Shown: piece after piece, positions 1 to 8,240 of the stretch
How positions within the stretch are numbered: position 1 is the first letter of the stretch
How the letters are laid out: every line of letters begins with the position of its first letter
NCBI RefSeq assembly: GCF_001937445.1
Contig: NZ_MSKS01000050.1
Span: 39,500-103,499 of the forward strand
Direction: 5' to 3'
Origin: Actinomyces oris
GTDB taxonomy: Bacteria > Actinomycetota > Actinomycetes > Actinomycetales > Actinomycetaceae
Length of the DNA stretch: 64,000 bases
Notes under the pieces: model-generated
The model's database searches: none
What the model was told of the DNA's origin: nothing
What the model saw: the letters and a program-made list of their open reading frames with translations, nothing else
Translations under genes and position numbers: made by a program

Positions 1-103
1 GCGTTGGACGACCCGCCGAAACACAGGGTTCACACTCTATGCCAGTATCACTGTGTTCGTTATCATAGTGATGGGTTGTTCTGCGCAAAGGAGGGTGGGT
101 CAG

Positions 104-883
104 ATGGCTGCGACGTCCACGATCGCCCGCGCCCCTGAGGCTGCTCAGCCCGTTGGTGACGCGCTTCCTCCCCGGCGCAGGCGCCGCACCCCCGTGTGGG
201 CCTCGCAGCGCGTCCTCAAGGTGACGATGGCGGTCACCGGCACAATCATGGCCCTGTTCGTCGTGGTCCACATGGTCGGCAACCTCAAGGTTCTCGCGGG
301 CCCGCAGGCCTTCAACGGCTACGCCGCCTGGCTGCGGCGGGTCGCCTACCCGCTCCTGCCGCACGAGGGGCTCCTGTGGGCGATGCGCCTGGCCCTGGGG
401 ACCTGCGTCGCGGCGCACGTGGCGGCGGGGATCACGCTGTGGCGACGGGCGAGGAGCGCTCGCGGGGCCTTCCGGCGCCGGGCCCTGCCCGCCCGCACCA
501 TCGGTGCCCGCTCCATGCTGGTGACCGGCGCCCTCATCGGGGTCTTCGTCCTCATCCACCTTCTCGACCTGACCGTCGGCCGCCTCATCGCCCCTGAGGG
601 CTTTCAGGCGCCGACGACGTCGAACGGCGAGCTGCAGGTCAGCGCCTACCACAACCTCGTGGCGAGCCTGTCGCGTCCCGGCATGGCGGTCTTCTACAGC
701 CTGGTCATGCTGGCGCTCTCCCTCCACCTGGCGCAGGGCCTGTGGAACGTGGTCATCGACCTGGGCGGCACCGGCCCCAGGCTGCGCAAGGCCTGCCGCG
801 CCCTCGCCCTGGCCGTGGCCCTGTCCATCGCCGTCGTCAACGGCCTGCTGCCCGTCCTCATCTGCACGGGGGTGATCGGATGA
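104..883 (+). CDS. sdhC: Succinate dehydrogenase/fumarate reductase cytochrome b subunit
   Basis: Membrane anchor that passes electrons between quinone and the SdhAB head. From the ATG at 104 the protein is 259 aa with five predicted membrane helices. Histidines at about 56 (in HMVGN), 105, 152 and 208 match the spacing of the four haem ligands of the single-subunit, dihaem type-B anchors (Wolinella/Bacillus type). The start at 104 is preferred over an upstream ATG at 53 because AAAGGAGG lies 8 nt before it. The stop overlaps the sdhA start (ATGA). Dihaem type-B enzymes use menaquinone and often run as fumarate reductase; the physiological direction is not readable from sequence. Confidence 0.93.
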   Translation: MAATSTIARAPEAAQPVGDALPPRRRRRTPVWASQRVLKVTMAVTGTIMALFVVVHMVGNLKVLAGPQAFNGYAAWLRRVAYPLLPHEGLLWAMRLALGTCVAAHVAAGITLWRRARSARGAFRRRALPARTIGARSMLVTGALIGVFVLIHLLDLTVGRLIAPEGFQAPTTSNGELQVSAYHNLVASLSRPGMAVFYSLVMLALSLHLAQGLWNVVIDLGGTGPRLRKACRALALAVALSIAVVNGLLPVLICTGVIG

Positions 884-2841
884 GCGCGAGTACGCCGGGG
901 GCCGTCGGCGGCCTGTACGACGTCGGCGAGGACCTTGATGCGCATCTGCCGGACTGTCCGCCCGAGCAGGCCTGGGAACGCCGGCGCGACGAGTACCGCC
1001 TGGTCAATCCCGCCAACCGCCGCAAGCTGACCGTCATCGTGGTGGGCACCGGACTGGCCGGCGCCGGCGCGGCCGCGACCCTGGGGCGCCTGGGTTACCG
1101 GGTGGAGTGCTTCAGCCTGCACGACGCCCCGCGCCGCGCCCACTCGGTGGCCGCACAGGGTGGGGTCAACGCCGCCCGGGCCCGCAAGGTCGACGGCGAC
1201 TCCCTGGCGCGCTTCGTCAAGGACACCGTCAAGGGCGGGGACTACCGGGGACGGGAGGCCGACGTCGTGCGCCTGGGGCTGGAGTCCGGCCGGGTCATCG
1301 ACCACATGGAGGCGATCGGGGCGCCCTTCGCCCGCGAGTACGGCGGCCAGCTCGCCACCCGCTCCTTCGGCGGGGTGCAGGTCTCGCGCACCTACTACAC
1401 GCGCGGACAGACCGGCCAGCAGCTGGAGATCGCCTGCGCCCAGGCCCTCCAGGAGCAGGTCGCCGCCGGGAGCGTCCGCATGCACACCCGCACCGAGATG
1501 CTCGACCTCATCGTGGCCGACTCCCGCGCGCAGGGCATCGTCACCCGGGACCTGCTCTCCGGCGAGGTGCGCGCCCACACCGCGCACGCCGTCGTGCTGG
1601 CCACCGGCGGCTACGGCAGCGTCTACCACTACTCGACCCTGGCCATAGCCTCCAACGCCACCGCCACCTGGCGCGCCCACCGGCGCGGGGCGGCCTTCGC
1701 CTCGGCCTGCATGGTGCAGTTCCACCCCACGGCGCTGCCGGTGAGCTCCCACTGGCAGTCCAAGACGACGCTCATGAGCGAGTCCCTGCGCAACGACGGG
1801 CGCATCTGGGTGCCCGCGAGCCCCGGGGACGAGCGGGCCCCGAACGAGATCCCCGAGGACGAGCGCGACTACTACCTGGAGCGCAAGTACCCGGCCTTCG
1901 GCAACCTCACTCCGCGTGACGTGGCCTCGCGCAACGCCCGCGAGCAGATCGAGTCCGGCCGCGGCGTCGGGCCACTGCGCAACTCGGTCTACCTCGACTT
2001 CCGCGACGCGCTGGAGCGGCTGGGCAGGCAGACCATCGCCTCGCGCTACGGCAACCTGTTCGAGATGTACCTCGACGCCACCGGGGAGGACCCCTACGAG
2101 GTGCCCATGCGCATCGCCCCGGGGGCCCACTTCACGATGGGCGGCCTGTGGGTGGACTTCGACCAGATGTCCACCATCCCGGGGCTGTTCGTGGGCGGGG
2201 AGGCCTCGAACAACTACCACGGCGCCAACCGCCTGGGGGCGAACTCGCTGCTGAGCGCCAGCGTGGACGGCTGGTTCGTGCTGCCGCTGGCCGTGCCGAA
2301 CTACCTGGCCGGGCTGGTGGGCAGTAGGCCCCTGAGCCCCGACGCGCCGGAGGCGCTCCAGGCCGTGGCCGATACCCGCGAGCGCATTGAGGCGCTCATG
2401 GCGGTGGGCGGGACCCACCGTCCGGTGTGGTTCCACCGCCGGCTGGGCGAGGTCCTCTACGCCGGCTGCGGGGTCAGCCGCTCCGAGGCGGGACTGCTGC
2501 GCGCCCTGGAGGAGGTGCGCGCCCTGCGTGAGGAGTTCTGGGCCGACGTCACCGTGGTCGGCGGCCAGGCGCGACTCAACCAGGAGCTGGAGAAGGCGCT
2601 GCGGGTCGCCGACTTCCTGGAGCTGGCGGAGGTCATGGTCCTCGACGCCCTGGACCGGCGCGAGTCCGCCGGCGCCCACTTCCGTGAGGAGTATGCGACC
2701 CAGGGCGGCGAGGCCCGGCGCAATGACGAGACGTGGTGCTCGGTGTCGGCCTGGCAGACGGGGGACGATGGCGGGCACACGCGCCGCACGGAGCCGCTGA
2801 GCTTCTCGCTGGTGCCCATGCAGGTGAGGGACTACCGATGA
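880..2841 (+). CDS. sdhA: Succinate dehydrogenase/fumarate reductase flavoprotein subunit
   Basis: Catalytic FAD subunit interconverting succinate and fumarate, 653 aa, normal for type-B enzymes. The N-terminal dinucleotide fold VVGTGLAGAG is at about 55-64. HSVAAQGG at 88-95 contains the histidine expected to carry covalent FAD. FHPTALP in the middle and the HRPVWFHRRLGE stretch near the C-terminal domain supply the substrate-site His/Arg residues. The start is the ATG overlapping the sdhC stop, which indicates translational coupling, and sdhB starts in the same ATGA arrangement. A longer in-frame upstream reading overlaps sdhC and is rejected. Confidence 0.96.
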   Translation: MSASTPGAVGGLYDVGEDLDAHLPDCPPEQAWERRRDEYRLVNPANRRKLTVIVVGTGLAGAGAAATLGRLGYRVECFSLHDAPRRAHSVAAQGGVNAARARKVDGDSLARFVKDTVKGGDYRGREADVVRLGLESGRVIDHMEAIGAPFAREYGGQLATRSFGGVQVSRTYYTRGQTGQQLEIACAQALQEQVAAGSVRMHTRTEMLDLIVADSRAQGIVTRDLLSGEVRAHTAHAVVLATGGYGSVYHYSTLAIASNATATWRAHRRGAAFASACMVQFHPTALPVSSHWQSKTTLMSESLRNDGRIWVPASPGDERAPNEIPEDERDYYLERKYPAFGNLTPRDVASRNAREQIESGRGVGPLRNSVYLDFRDALERLGRQTIASRYGNLFEMYLDATGEDPYEVPMRIAPGAHFTMGGLWVDFDQMSTIPGLFVGGEASNNYHGANRLGANSLLSASVDGWFVLPLAVPNYLAGLVGSRPLSPDAPEALQAVADTRERIEALMAVGGTHRPVWFHRRLGEVLYAGCGVSRSEAGLLRALEEVRALREEFWADVTVVGGQARLNQELEKALRVADFLELAEVMVLDALDRRESAGAHFREEYATQGGEARRNDETWCSVSAWQTGDDGGHTRRTEPLSFSLVPMQVRDYR

Positions 2842-3593
2842 GGATCGAGCTGGAGATCTGGCGGCAGGACGGGCCGCGGGCACGGGGCTTCTTCGAGAGT
2901 CACGTGGTAGAGGACGCCGAGCCGCAGATGAGTCTGCTCGAGCTGCTCGACCGTCTCAACGACCAGATCATCGAGGCCGGTGGCGAGCCGGTGGTCTTCG
3001 AGTCGGACTGCCGGGAGGGGGTGTGCGGGGCCTGTGGCTTCCTCGTCAACGGGGTGCCGCACGGGCCGCTGGATACGACCCCGGCCTGCCGTCAGCACCT
3101 GCGGGCCTTCCCGGGGGTGACGCGCTTCCGGCTGGAGCCGTGGAGGTCTGCGGCCTTCCCGGTCATCAGGGACCTGGTGGTGGACCGCACGGCACTCGAC
3201 GAGCTCATCCGGGCGGGCGGGACCGTGGACGTGGCCGCGGGGACCGCGCCGGACGCCGACGACGTCGCCCAGGGGCACCTGCAGGCGGAGCGGGCGCTGG
3301 ATTTCGCGGCCTGCATCGGCTGCGGGGCCTGCGTGGCGGCCTGCCCGAACGGGGCGGCGGCGCTCTTCGCGGGGGCGAAGCTGGCGCACCTGTCGCTCAT
3401 GCCGCAGGGGCGCATCGAACGGGGGCGCCGGGCCCGGGCGATGACGCGGGAGCTCGATGAGCTCTTCGGGCCGTGCTCGGTGTACGGCGAGTGCGTGCCG
3501 GCGTGCCCGGCGGGGATCCCGATCGAGGCGATCGCGCTGCTCAACCGGGAGGTGCTGCGCGCCGGCCTGCGCGGGGCGACCCACGACGACTAG
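2838..3593 (+). CDS. sdhB: Succinate dehydrogenase/fumarate reductase iron-sulfur subunit
   Basis: Electron-transfer subunit of the SdhCAB complex, 251 aa. The [2Fe-2S] plant-ferredoxin domain has C58, C63, C66 (CREGVCGAC) and C84. The C-terminal domain has C159-x2-C162-x2-C165-x3-C169 and later C213, C219 and C223, the pattern for one [4Fe-4S] and one [3Fe-4S] cluster. All three clusters therefore look intact. The start is the ATG overlapping the sdhA stop by ATGA. It is the last gene of the operon; transcription then meets the converging methyltransferase gene. Confidence 0.95.
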   Translation: MRIELEIWRQDGPRARGFFESHVVEDAEPQMSLLELLDRLNDQIIEAGGEPVVFESDCREGVCGACGFLVNGVPHGPLDTTPACRQHLRAFPGVTRFRLEPWRSAAFPVIRDLVVDRTALDELIRAGGTVDVAAGTAPDADDVAQGHLQAERALDFAACIGCGACVAACPNGAAALFAGAKLAHLSLMPQGRIERGRRARAMTRELDELFGPCSVYGECVPACPAGIPIEAIALLNREVLRAGLRGATHDD

Positions 3594-3625
3594 GGACCGT
3601 TGCACAAGTAGGGACGCATCCGCGA

Positions 3626-3660
3626 GTTCGTAGGGTAGGTCGCCGGTTCGTACCCTGAAC
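3626..3660. terminator. Weak hairpin between converging genes
   Basis: Arms GTTC(gt)AGGGTA and TACCCTGAAC pair around a 13-nt loop, 33 nt after the sdhB stop and 58 nt before the end of the opposing methyltransferase. There is no clear T-tract. A bidirectional terminator is plausible but unproven. Confidence 0.35.
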
Positions 3661-3717
3661 CCCCGAACGCGAGGCATAAGGTACGACCGCGACGTCGACG
3701 ACCGGCGAGAATCGAGC

Positions 3718-4536
3718 TCAGGCAGCGGGCTTGTGGGCGACGAGGGCGATGCCGACCATGTCCTTCTCGTAGCGCTTGAAGATGGCGGCCATCTCCTGGA
3801 CGCGCTGGCGCAGCGCCTTGTCGGCGGCGACGTTGCGCGCGATCCGCAGGAAGCCGCCCAGCCCCTCGTCGTGAATGTTGCGCCCGACCTTGAGCAGGGC
3901 CATGGGGGCGGTGTCGGCCCAGTCGACGACGAGTCCGGCGTCCTCCATGAGCTCCTTCCAGGCGGCGGCGGTCATGGGGCGGGCGTTGACGTGGATGGAG
4001 CGGGCCAGATCGCGGCGCAACCGGGTGTAGTAGTCCTTGTCGATGTCGTCGGGGGTGACGCCGAGCTCGTGGATGGCGTAGCGCCCGCCGGGGCGCAGGA
4101 CGCGGGCGGCCTCGGCGACGATGGCGGCCTTGCCCTTGTCCCCCTGCATGGTGAGCATGGCCTCGCCGACGACGACGTCGGCGCTGCCCTCGTCCAGGCC
4201 GGTGTCGGCGGCCTCGCCCTGGCGGACGGTGCCGAGGTCCCCGACGACGACGGCCACACGCCGGGCGGCGTCGGGGTCGCGGTCGATGGCCGTGTAGGAG
4301 GCGGGGTGGGCCTTGATGATCTCGGCGGCGGTGCGCCCCAGGCCCGGGGCGAGCTCGACGACGTCGGCACCCGCGAGGCCGGCATGGTTGAGCATGGCGG
4401 CGGACAGGGCGGCGCCGCCAGGTCGCAGGACGCGTTTGCCGGCGCGGGCCAGGACCCAGTGGCCGGGTGCGGAGGCGATGGGGCGGTCGGCGTGAGGCAG
4501 AGGCAGGTCGGTCGAGGCGGCAGGCTTCTTGCTCAT
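3718..4536 (-). CDS. Class I SAM-dependent methyltransferase
   Basis: Soluble protein of 272 aa. The Rossmann motif I reads VELAPGLGRTA at about 60-70, followed by an acidic strand end (YTAIDRDPDAA) that would bind the SAM ribose. A motif like VLRPGGRYAIHEL near the middle is the usual post-III motif of small-molecule methyltransferases. The substrate cannot be told. It starts with ATG at 4536 with only a weak ribosome site, and faces sdhB tail to tail. Base composition matches the core genome, unlike the MerR/MFS pair upstream. Confidence 0.8.
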   Translation of the reverse strand: MSKKPAASTDLPLPHADRPIASAPGHWVLARAGKRVLRPGGAALSAAMLNHAGLAGADVVELAPGLGRTAAEIIKAHPASYTAIDRDPDAARRVAVVVGDLGTVRQGEAADTGLDEGSADVVVGEAMLTMQGDKGKAAIVAEAARVLRPGGRYAIHELGVTPDDIDKDYYTRLRRDLARSIHVNARPMTAAAWKELMEDAGLVVDWADTAPMALLKVGRNIHDEGLGGFLRIARNVAADKALRQRVQEMAAIFKRYEKDMVGIALVAHKPAA

Positions 4537-4712
4537 AAGGCAAGCCTAACCGTAGCGGATCTGCCACGGACAGAGCCTGACATCGATGACTCTACGACGC
4601 GAGCAGGGCTCCCGGACGGCTCCGGCCTCAGAAGACAAACGCCAGCGTGGCAGCCAAGTTCGGCTCGCGCCCGCCGACGAGTAGGACACCAGCACCACAG
4701 CTATAAGGCGGA

Positions 4713-5072
4713 CTATGCAGATGCGACGTCTTGAAGGTTGTCGAGGAAGCTCCTGATGACCTCGGCACCGCTCGCGAGCGCGTCAATCTGTTCCTCGACG
4801 TCGCGGAGCCGACGGCGCAGCTCGGGTGCAACGGAGGGGCAGGCTCTCAGCGCACCGCTTTCCGTGGCGCAGGGCAGCACCGTCCTGACAAGTGAGAGCG
4901 GAAATCCGGCATGGGACAGCGCAACGATCTGGCGGGCGACTAGAACCTCTCCAGCGTCGTAGTCACGATAGCCATTGTCACGGCGCGCGGGCGCCAGCAG
5001 CCCCTCAGCCTCGTAGTAGCGCAGCATCCGCGGGCTAGTGCCAGCGCGTCGGGCAGCTTCGGTGATGCGCAT
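4713..5072 (-). CDS. MerR-family transcriptional regulator
   Basis: 119-aa regulator. The N-terminal winged helix-turn-helix (MRITEAARRAGTSPRMLRYY) is the typical MerR signature, followed by a coiled-coil dimerisation helix and a short effector region with two cysteines (PCATESGALRACP). The start at 5072 is chosen because GAGGAGGGG lies just upstream; an earlier start at 5111 would add 13 residues without homology. It is divergent from an MFS transporter and a MerR-type operator lies between them, so it probably activates the transporter in response to a toxic compound. Its ligand is unknown. Confidence 0.85.
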   Translation of the reverse strand: MRITEAARRAGTSPRMLRYYEAEGLLAPARRDNGYRDYDAGEVLVARQIVALSHAGFPLSLVRTVLPCATESGALRACPSVAPELRRRLRDVEEQIDALASGAEVIRSFLDNLQDVASA

Positions 5073-5113
5073 ACGCCCCTCCTCGATCAATTTACTGGAC
5101 CACGTCAGCATCT

Positions 5114-5146
5114 CTTGACATTGACAGCAATGTCAAGGCTTAGCGT
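5114..5146 (+). promoter_or_regulatory. MerR-type operator/promoter of the MFS gene
   Basis: A perfect 9-bp inverted repeat, CTTGACATT (5114-5122) and AATGTCAAG (5129-5137), is separated by 6 bp. It overlaps a consensus -35 box TTGACA (5115-5120). A -10-like TAGCGT lies at 5141-5146, giving a 20-bp spacer. An over-long spacer spanning the dyad is the hallmark of MerR-activated promoters. The transporter start is 31 bp downstream. Confidence 0.65.
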
Positions 5147-5176
5147 TGAGGCGCTCTCAACAGACTGGAGGACGCT

Positions 5177-6331
5177 ATGGACCGAAAACTTTCACTACTC
5201 GGGTTCGCGGTCATGTTCCTAATCGGCTCCGACACCTTCGTCGTCGCACCACTGCTGCCATCGCTGGCCAAGGCATACGACGTGTCGACGACGCAAAGTG
5301 GCTGGCTGGTCAGCATCTATGCAATCGGATACGCACTCACCGGCCTGGTGTCCGGGCCGATCTCAGACCGAGGTAATCGCCGGATCATCCTTACGCTTGG
5401 GATGGTGGTCTTCGCATTGGCAACAGCAGGCTGCGCAGTTTCCCCGGGATTCTGGACAATGTTCACCTTCCGTTTTATCACTGGCGGCGCTGCAGCCGTA
5501 GCTGCACCACAAGTATGGGCTATGATTCCCTCCCTAGTCGGCCCGGATCAGAAGCACATTTTGCGCGTCATGGGATATACAACTGCCGGACTATCAATCG
5601 CTCAGGTTGTCGGAGTCCCTCTCGGAAGTCTCCTCGCGATCATAGACTGGCGCATCATCTTCCCCATTATCGGGATATGCTCGTTGGCGCTAACAGTCAC
5701 ACTCTGGTACCAAATCCCTGATATCCATCCCGCCACGACAACTAAAAAAGTGCCGTACCTGACCCTACTCCACGTGCCACAAGCATTCACACGATTCCTG
5801 TCCTACCTCCTGTACACCCTGGCATTCTTCACCGTGTTCACCTACGCACCGACCTGGTTGGAAGACGGTCTGGGCACCTCGAAAGTCACAGTGGCGCTCA
5901 TCGTCCTGGCTGGCGGGATCGGTAACACGATCGGCAGCCTTTTCGGTGTCCGACTAACCGGCCGCATGACCCCCGTGCGAGCCATATACTTGAGCGCCAC
6001 AGTGATGGGCATTGCTTATCTGGCGCTCGCCGTATCTCCGCCTCCGATCGTTGTCGGACTGGTATTCCTGCCTCTCTTCGCCTGCGGAGGCGCGATGCTC
6101 AGCGTCCGCATGCTCCACCTGCAGCAACTTGACAGCACAGCACGCGGTACCATCTCCACCCTCACTAGCGCGGTGATGTACCTCGGCACAACAGTGGCAG
6201 GGTTAATCGGCGGCCCACTGCTCACTCTCACCAACAACTTCGCCGCTATCGGCATCACCGCATTCATACTGAGCACCGTCAGCGCACTGATGATCCGTCC
6301 AAGCAGCCTCGGAGAAGAGATCAATCAGTAA
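5177..6331 (+). CDS. MFS transporter, drug-efflux type
   Basis: 384-aa membrane protein with about 12 hydrophobic helices. The early segment FLIGSDTFVVAPLLPSLAK and the loop GPISDRGNRR are characteristic of DHA1-type drug:H+ antiporters. The start is ATG 5177 with GGAGGA 5 nt upstream. Codon third positions are clearly less GC-rich than in neighbouring core genes, suggesting recent acquisition together with the MerR regulator. The following truncated gene begins 1 nt after its stop. The transported compound is unknown; export of the MerR inducer is the obvious inference. Confidence 0.85.
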   Translation: MDRKLSLLGFAVMFLIGSDTFVVAPLLPSLAKAYDVSTTQSGWLVSIYAIGYALTGLVSGPISDRGNRRIILTLGMVVFALATAGCAVSPGFWTMFTFRFITGGAAAVAAPQVWAMIPSLVGPDQKHILRVMGYTTAGLSIAQVVGVPLGSLLAIIDWRIIFPIIGICSLALTVTLWYQIPDIHPATTTKKVPYLTLLHVPQAFTRFLSYLLYTLAFFTVFTYAPTWLEDGLGTSKVTVALIVLAGGIGNTIGSLFGVRLTGRMTPVRAIYLSATVMGIAYLALAVSPPPIVVGLVFLPLFACGGAMLSVRMLHLQQLDSTARGTISTLTSAVMYLGTTVAGLIGGPLLTLTNNFAAIGITAFILSTVSALMIRPSSLGEEINQ

Positions 6332-6332
6332 A

Positions 6333-6587
6333 ATGGAAAACACACTGAAGCAGTCACCATCTGTCATCGAAGGTGGACAACAATCGCCAACATATGTCAG
6401 CGAAACCCGTGCCGGATTCGCCCCGTTCATGGAAGATAAAGTTCTAGCCGACCAGGATACAAAAATCGGCGACAGTACGTGGATCCGGTACGGTTCGGAG
6501 CTCCGTAACGCAGTGGTCTCCCGGCACGTCTTCATCGGACCCCTGCACCCAGTGGAGGCTCGACCCTACTCCTGCCGTCGCCACTGA
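6333..6587 (+). pseudogene. Truncated left-handed beta-helix (hexapeptide) protein
   Basis: The frame starts 1 nt after the MFS stop. It reads convincingly as the N-terminus of a hexapeptide-repeat acyltransferase-like protein (DTKIGDSTWIRYGSELRNA, then VVSRHVFIG). At about 6537 the family resemblance stops and the frame runs into unrelated high-GC sequence, ending at 6587 after 84 codons. A functional trimer-forming helix needs many more turns, so this is a 5' fragment cut at the right edge of the imported segment. The family assignment is tentative because so little is left. Confidence 0.5.
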
Positions 6588-6744
6588 GCCCACCAAGGTA
6601 CCCACGGCCGCCCCGACCAGTACCGCTTCAAAGCGGCCCCTCCCCAACACAGGGATCAACGCGAGCAGGTTGACGGCCCTGGCGATCCTCGGACTGCTCA
6701 CCGGCGCGGCAGTTCTCCACCACCGCCGCAGGGTCACCTCGTAG
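6538..6744 (+). pseudogene. 3' remnant of an LPXTG sortase-anchored surface protein
   Basis: In the frame ending at TAG 6742-6744 the sequence encodes a Thr/Pro/Ala-rich stalk and then LPNTG (6640-6654). A hydrophobic helix (LTALAILGLLTGAAVL) and a basic tail HHRRRVTS follow, which is a complete cell-wall sorting signal. There is no start codon or upstream body; the reading frame differs from that of the truncated gene before it. The left edge is placed at the composition break near 6538. A surface protein was probably lost when the MerR/MFS segment arrived. A GC hairpin follows at 6785. Confidence 0.75.
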
Positions 6745-6784
6745 CCGGTGATACCCGGACACGACCAGGCTCGCCGATCACAGT

Positions 6785-6818
6785 GTTGGGGCCGTTCCTC
6801 TCCTGGAGCGGCCCCAAC
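6785..6818 (+). terminator. Terminator-like hairpin after the LPXTG remnant
   Basis: Perfect 10-bp stem GTTGGGGCCG (6785-6794) with CGGCCCCAAC (6809-6818) and a 14-nt loop, 40 nt after the remnant's stop and just before the VOC gene. There is no T-tract, as is common in high-GC actinobacteria. Confidence 0.6.
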
Positions 6819-6841
6819 GCATGTCACGCTACGGTGGCCAC

Positions 6842-7690
6842 ATGGACCAGCTCATCACTCCCGCCATCCGGTGCAACGGCAACGCCGACGAGGCGGCCCG
6901 GTTCTACGCCGACGTCTTCCGCGAGGGCTCCGTCGTCGAGCAGGTGCCCGGGTACGCGGCCACGGTCAGCATTCACGGATTCCAGCTCTCGCTCATCAAC
7001 GGCGGCGACCAGGACGCCCCGAACCCGTCAATCAGCTGCATCCTGAGCTTCGATCCGCTCCTGTTCGGTGGCGAGGAGCAGGCCCGGGCCTACCTCGATG
7101 AGCTCTACGAGCGTCTGTCCACCGGCGGTGTGCTCATGGAGCTGGGCGAGTACCCCTTCTCTCCGCGCTACGCCTGGGTTCGCGACCGCTTCGGCATGAC
7201 CTGGCAGCTCATGCTCACCGACCCGGCCGGCGAGCCGCGCCCCTTCATCCTGCCCTCCTTCATGTTCGGCGGCCCCAACCACGCCAACGCCGAGGAGGCC
7301 ACCGAGGCCTGGATCACCCTGTTCGACGACGCCCGCCGCGGGGCCCTGCGCCGCTACGAGGAGGGCGGGCCGATGGAGGCGGGGACCGTCATGTTCACCG
7401 ACTTCACGCTGCGCGGCACCTGGGTGGCGGCCATGGACTCGGGGGCCTTCCACGACTTCACCTTCACACCCGGAGTCTCCATGATCGTCTCCTGCCGGGA
7501 CCAGGAGGAGATCGACCGCTACTGGGCGGGGCTGTCGGCCATGCCCGAGGCCGAGCGCTGCGGCTGGTGCGTCGACCGCTGGGGCGTCTCCTGGCAGGTC
7601 GTCCCCCACAACATCGCAGACCTCATGGCCGACGCCGCCACGCGCGAGAAGCTCCTGCACATGGGCAAGATCGACCTGGCCGGCCTGTAG
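6842..7690 (+). CDS. VOC superfamily protein, PhnB-like, two tandem domains
   Basis: 282-aa protein with two vicinal-oxygen-chelate modules of about 140 residues. The first carries ITPAIRCNGNADEAARFYAD and FGMTWQLML. The second has FTDFTLRGTWVAAMDSG and WGVSWQVVP, typical of the PhnB/3-demethylubiquinone-methyltransferase-like group. Such proteins fold like glyoxalases, but most have no known reaction. The ATG at 6842 is chosen because it matches the domain start; an in-frame ATG at 6821 lies immediately after the hairpin. It stands alone, without an evident operon partner. Confidence 0.8.
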   Translation: MDQLITPAIRCNGNADEAARFYADVFREGSVVEQVPGYAATVSIHGFQLSLINGGDQDAPNPSISCILSFDPLLFGGEEQARAYLDELYERLSTGGVLMELGEYPFSPRYAWVRDRFGMTWQLMLTDPAGEPRPFILPSFMFGGPNHANAEEATEAWITLFDDARRGALRRYEEGGPMEAGTVMFTDFTLRGTWVAAMDSGAFHDFTFTPGVSMIVSCRDQEEIDRYWAGLSAMPEAERCGWCVDRWGVSWQVVPHNIADLMADAATREKLLHMGKIDLAGL

Positions 7691-7755
7691 GCCACCGAGC
7701 TCACCACGACGGTCTCGGCGACGTTCAGGCAGGTATTTCGTATTACACTTGTCGT

Positions 7756-8004
7756 ATGGAGACCATTGATGGCGTGCCAGTCACCGACGAGACCATCCAG
7801 GAGTGGGCTGACGAAGCGGAACGTGGATACGACGTCGAAGTGCTGAAGAAGCGAGGACGCCGCCCCATCGGGGATGGTGCGGCGCGAGTCGTCCCAGTCC
7901 GCATGGACGACAGTCTGGTGGCCGCGGTCGACCAGCGTGCTGAGAAGGACGGCACCAGCCGCTCCGAGATCATTCGCTCAGCCGTACGAGCCTTCGTCGC
8001 GTGA
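7756..8004 (+). CDS. Antitoxin with ribbon-helix-helix C-terminus
   Basis: 82-aa protein. The C-terminal ~40 residues (RVVPVRMDDSLVAAVDQRAE, then SRSEIIRSAVRAFVA) are a canonical ribbon-helix-helix: a beta strand, a helix, and the SRSEIIR second helix. The N-terminal half (ETIQEWADEAERGYDV) resembles the toxin-binding region of small antitoxins. The stop overlaps the start of the next gene by GTGA, so the two are co-translated. This gives a type II toxin-antitoxin pair with the antitoxin first; it probably represses its own promoter. Confidence 0.8.
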   Translation: METIDGVPVTDETIQEWADEAERGYDVEVLKKRGRRPIGDGAARVVPVRMDDSLVAAVDQRAEKDGTSRSEIIRSAVRAFVA

Positions 8005-8240
8005 AAGTCCACAACTCAGCGCTCAAGCATGGCATCAGCGCTGCGGATGCCCTCTACGCCGCCAACCACCGGATCTACGAGAGCTGGCCGGACGACGATG
8101 TACCAGCCAAGCAGTTCGTCATGGGTTTCGACAGCCAAGGACGGCTTCTGGAACTCGTCATTCTCACCTTCGACAGTGGTCACCAGCTGCCCATCCATGC
8201 GATGAAGGCGCGTCGCCATCTCCTGGATCTGATCGACTGA
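8001..8240 (+). CDS. BrnT-like toxin of a type II toxin-antitoxin pair
   Basis: 79-aa protein starting with GTG inside the antitoxin stop. KHGISAADALYAA near the N-terminus, the strand pair FVMGFDSQGRLLELVILTF and the terminal IHAMKARRHLL follow the layout of BrnT-type RelE-fold RNase toxins. The KHG and final (M)KAR positions match best. In classical brnTA the toxin comes first; here the order is reversed. Activity against RNA is inferred from the family only. Confidence in a toxin-antitoxin role is good; the exact family is less certain. Confidence 0.7.
   Translation: MKVHNSALKHGISAADALYAANHRIYESWPDDDVPAKQFVMGFDSQGRLLELVILTFDSGHQLPIHAMKARRHLLDLID

Noticed and set aside
694..2883. Very long open frame on the strand opposite sdhA
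   Set aside because: It is antisense to a gene with complete catalytic motifs; its translation is Gly/Ala/Arg-rich without any family pattern, as expected from GC-rich antisense frames.
3641..3660. Possible tRNA T-loop because of GGTTCG near 3645
   Set aside because: No acceptor or anticodon stem surrounds it; it is part of a small hairpin between converging genes.
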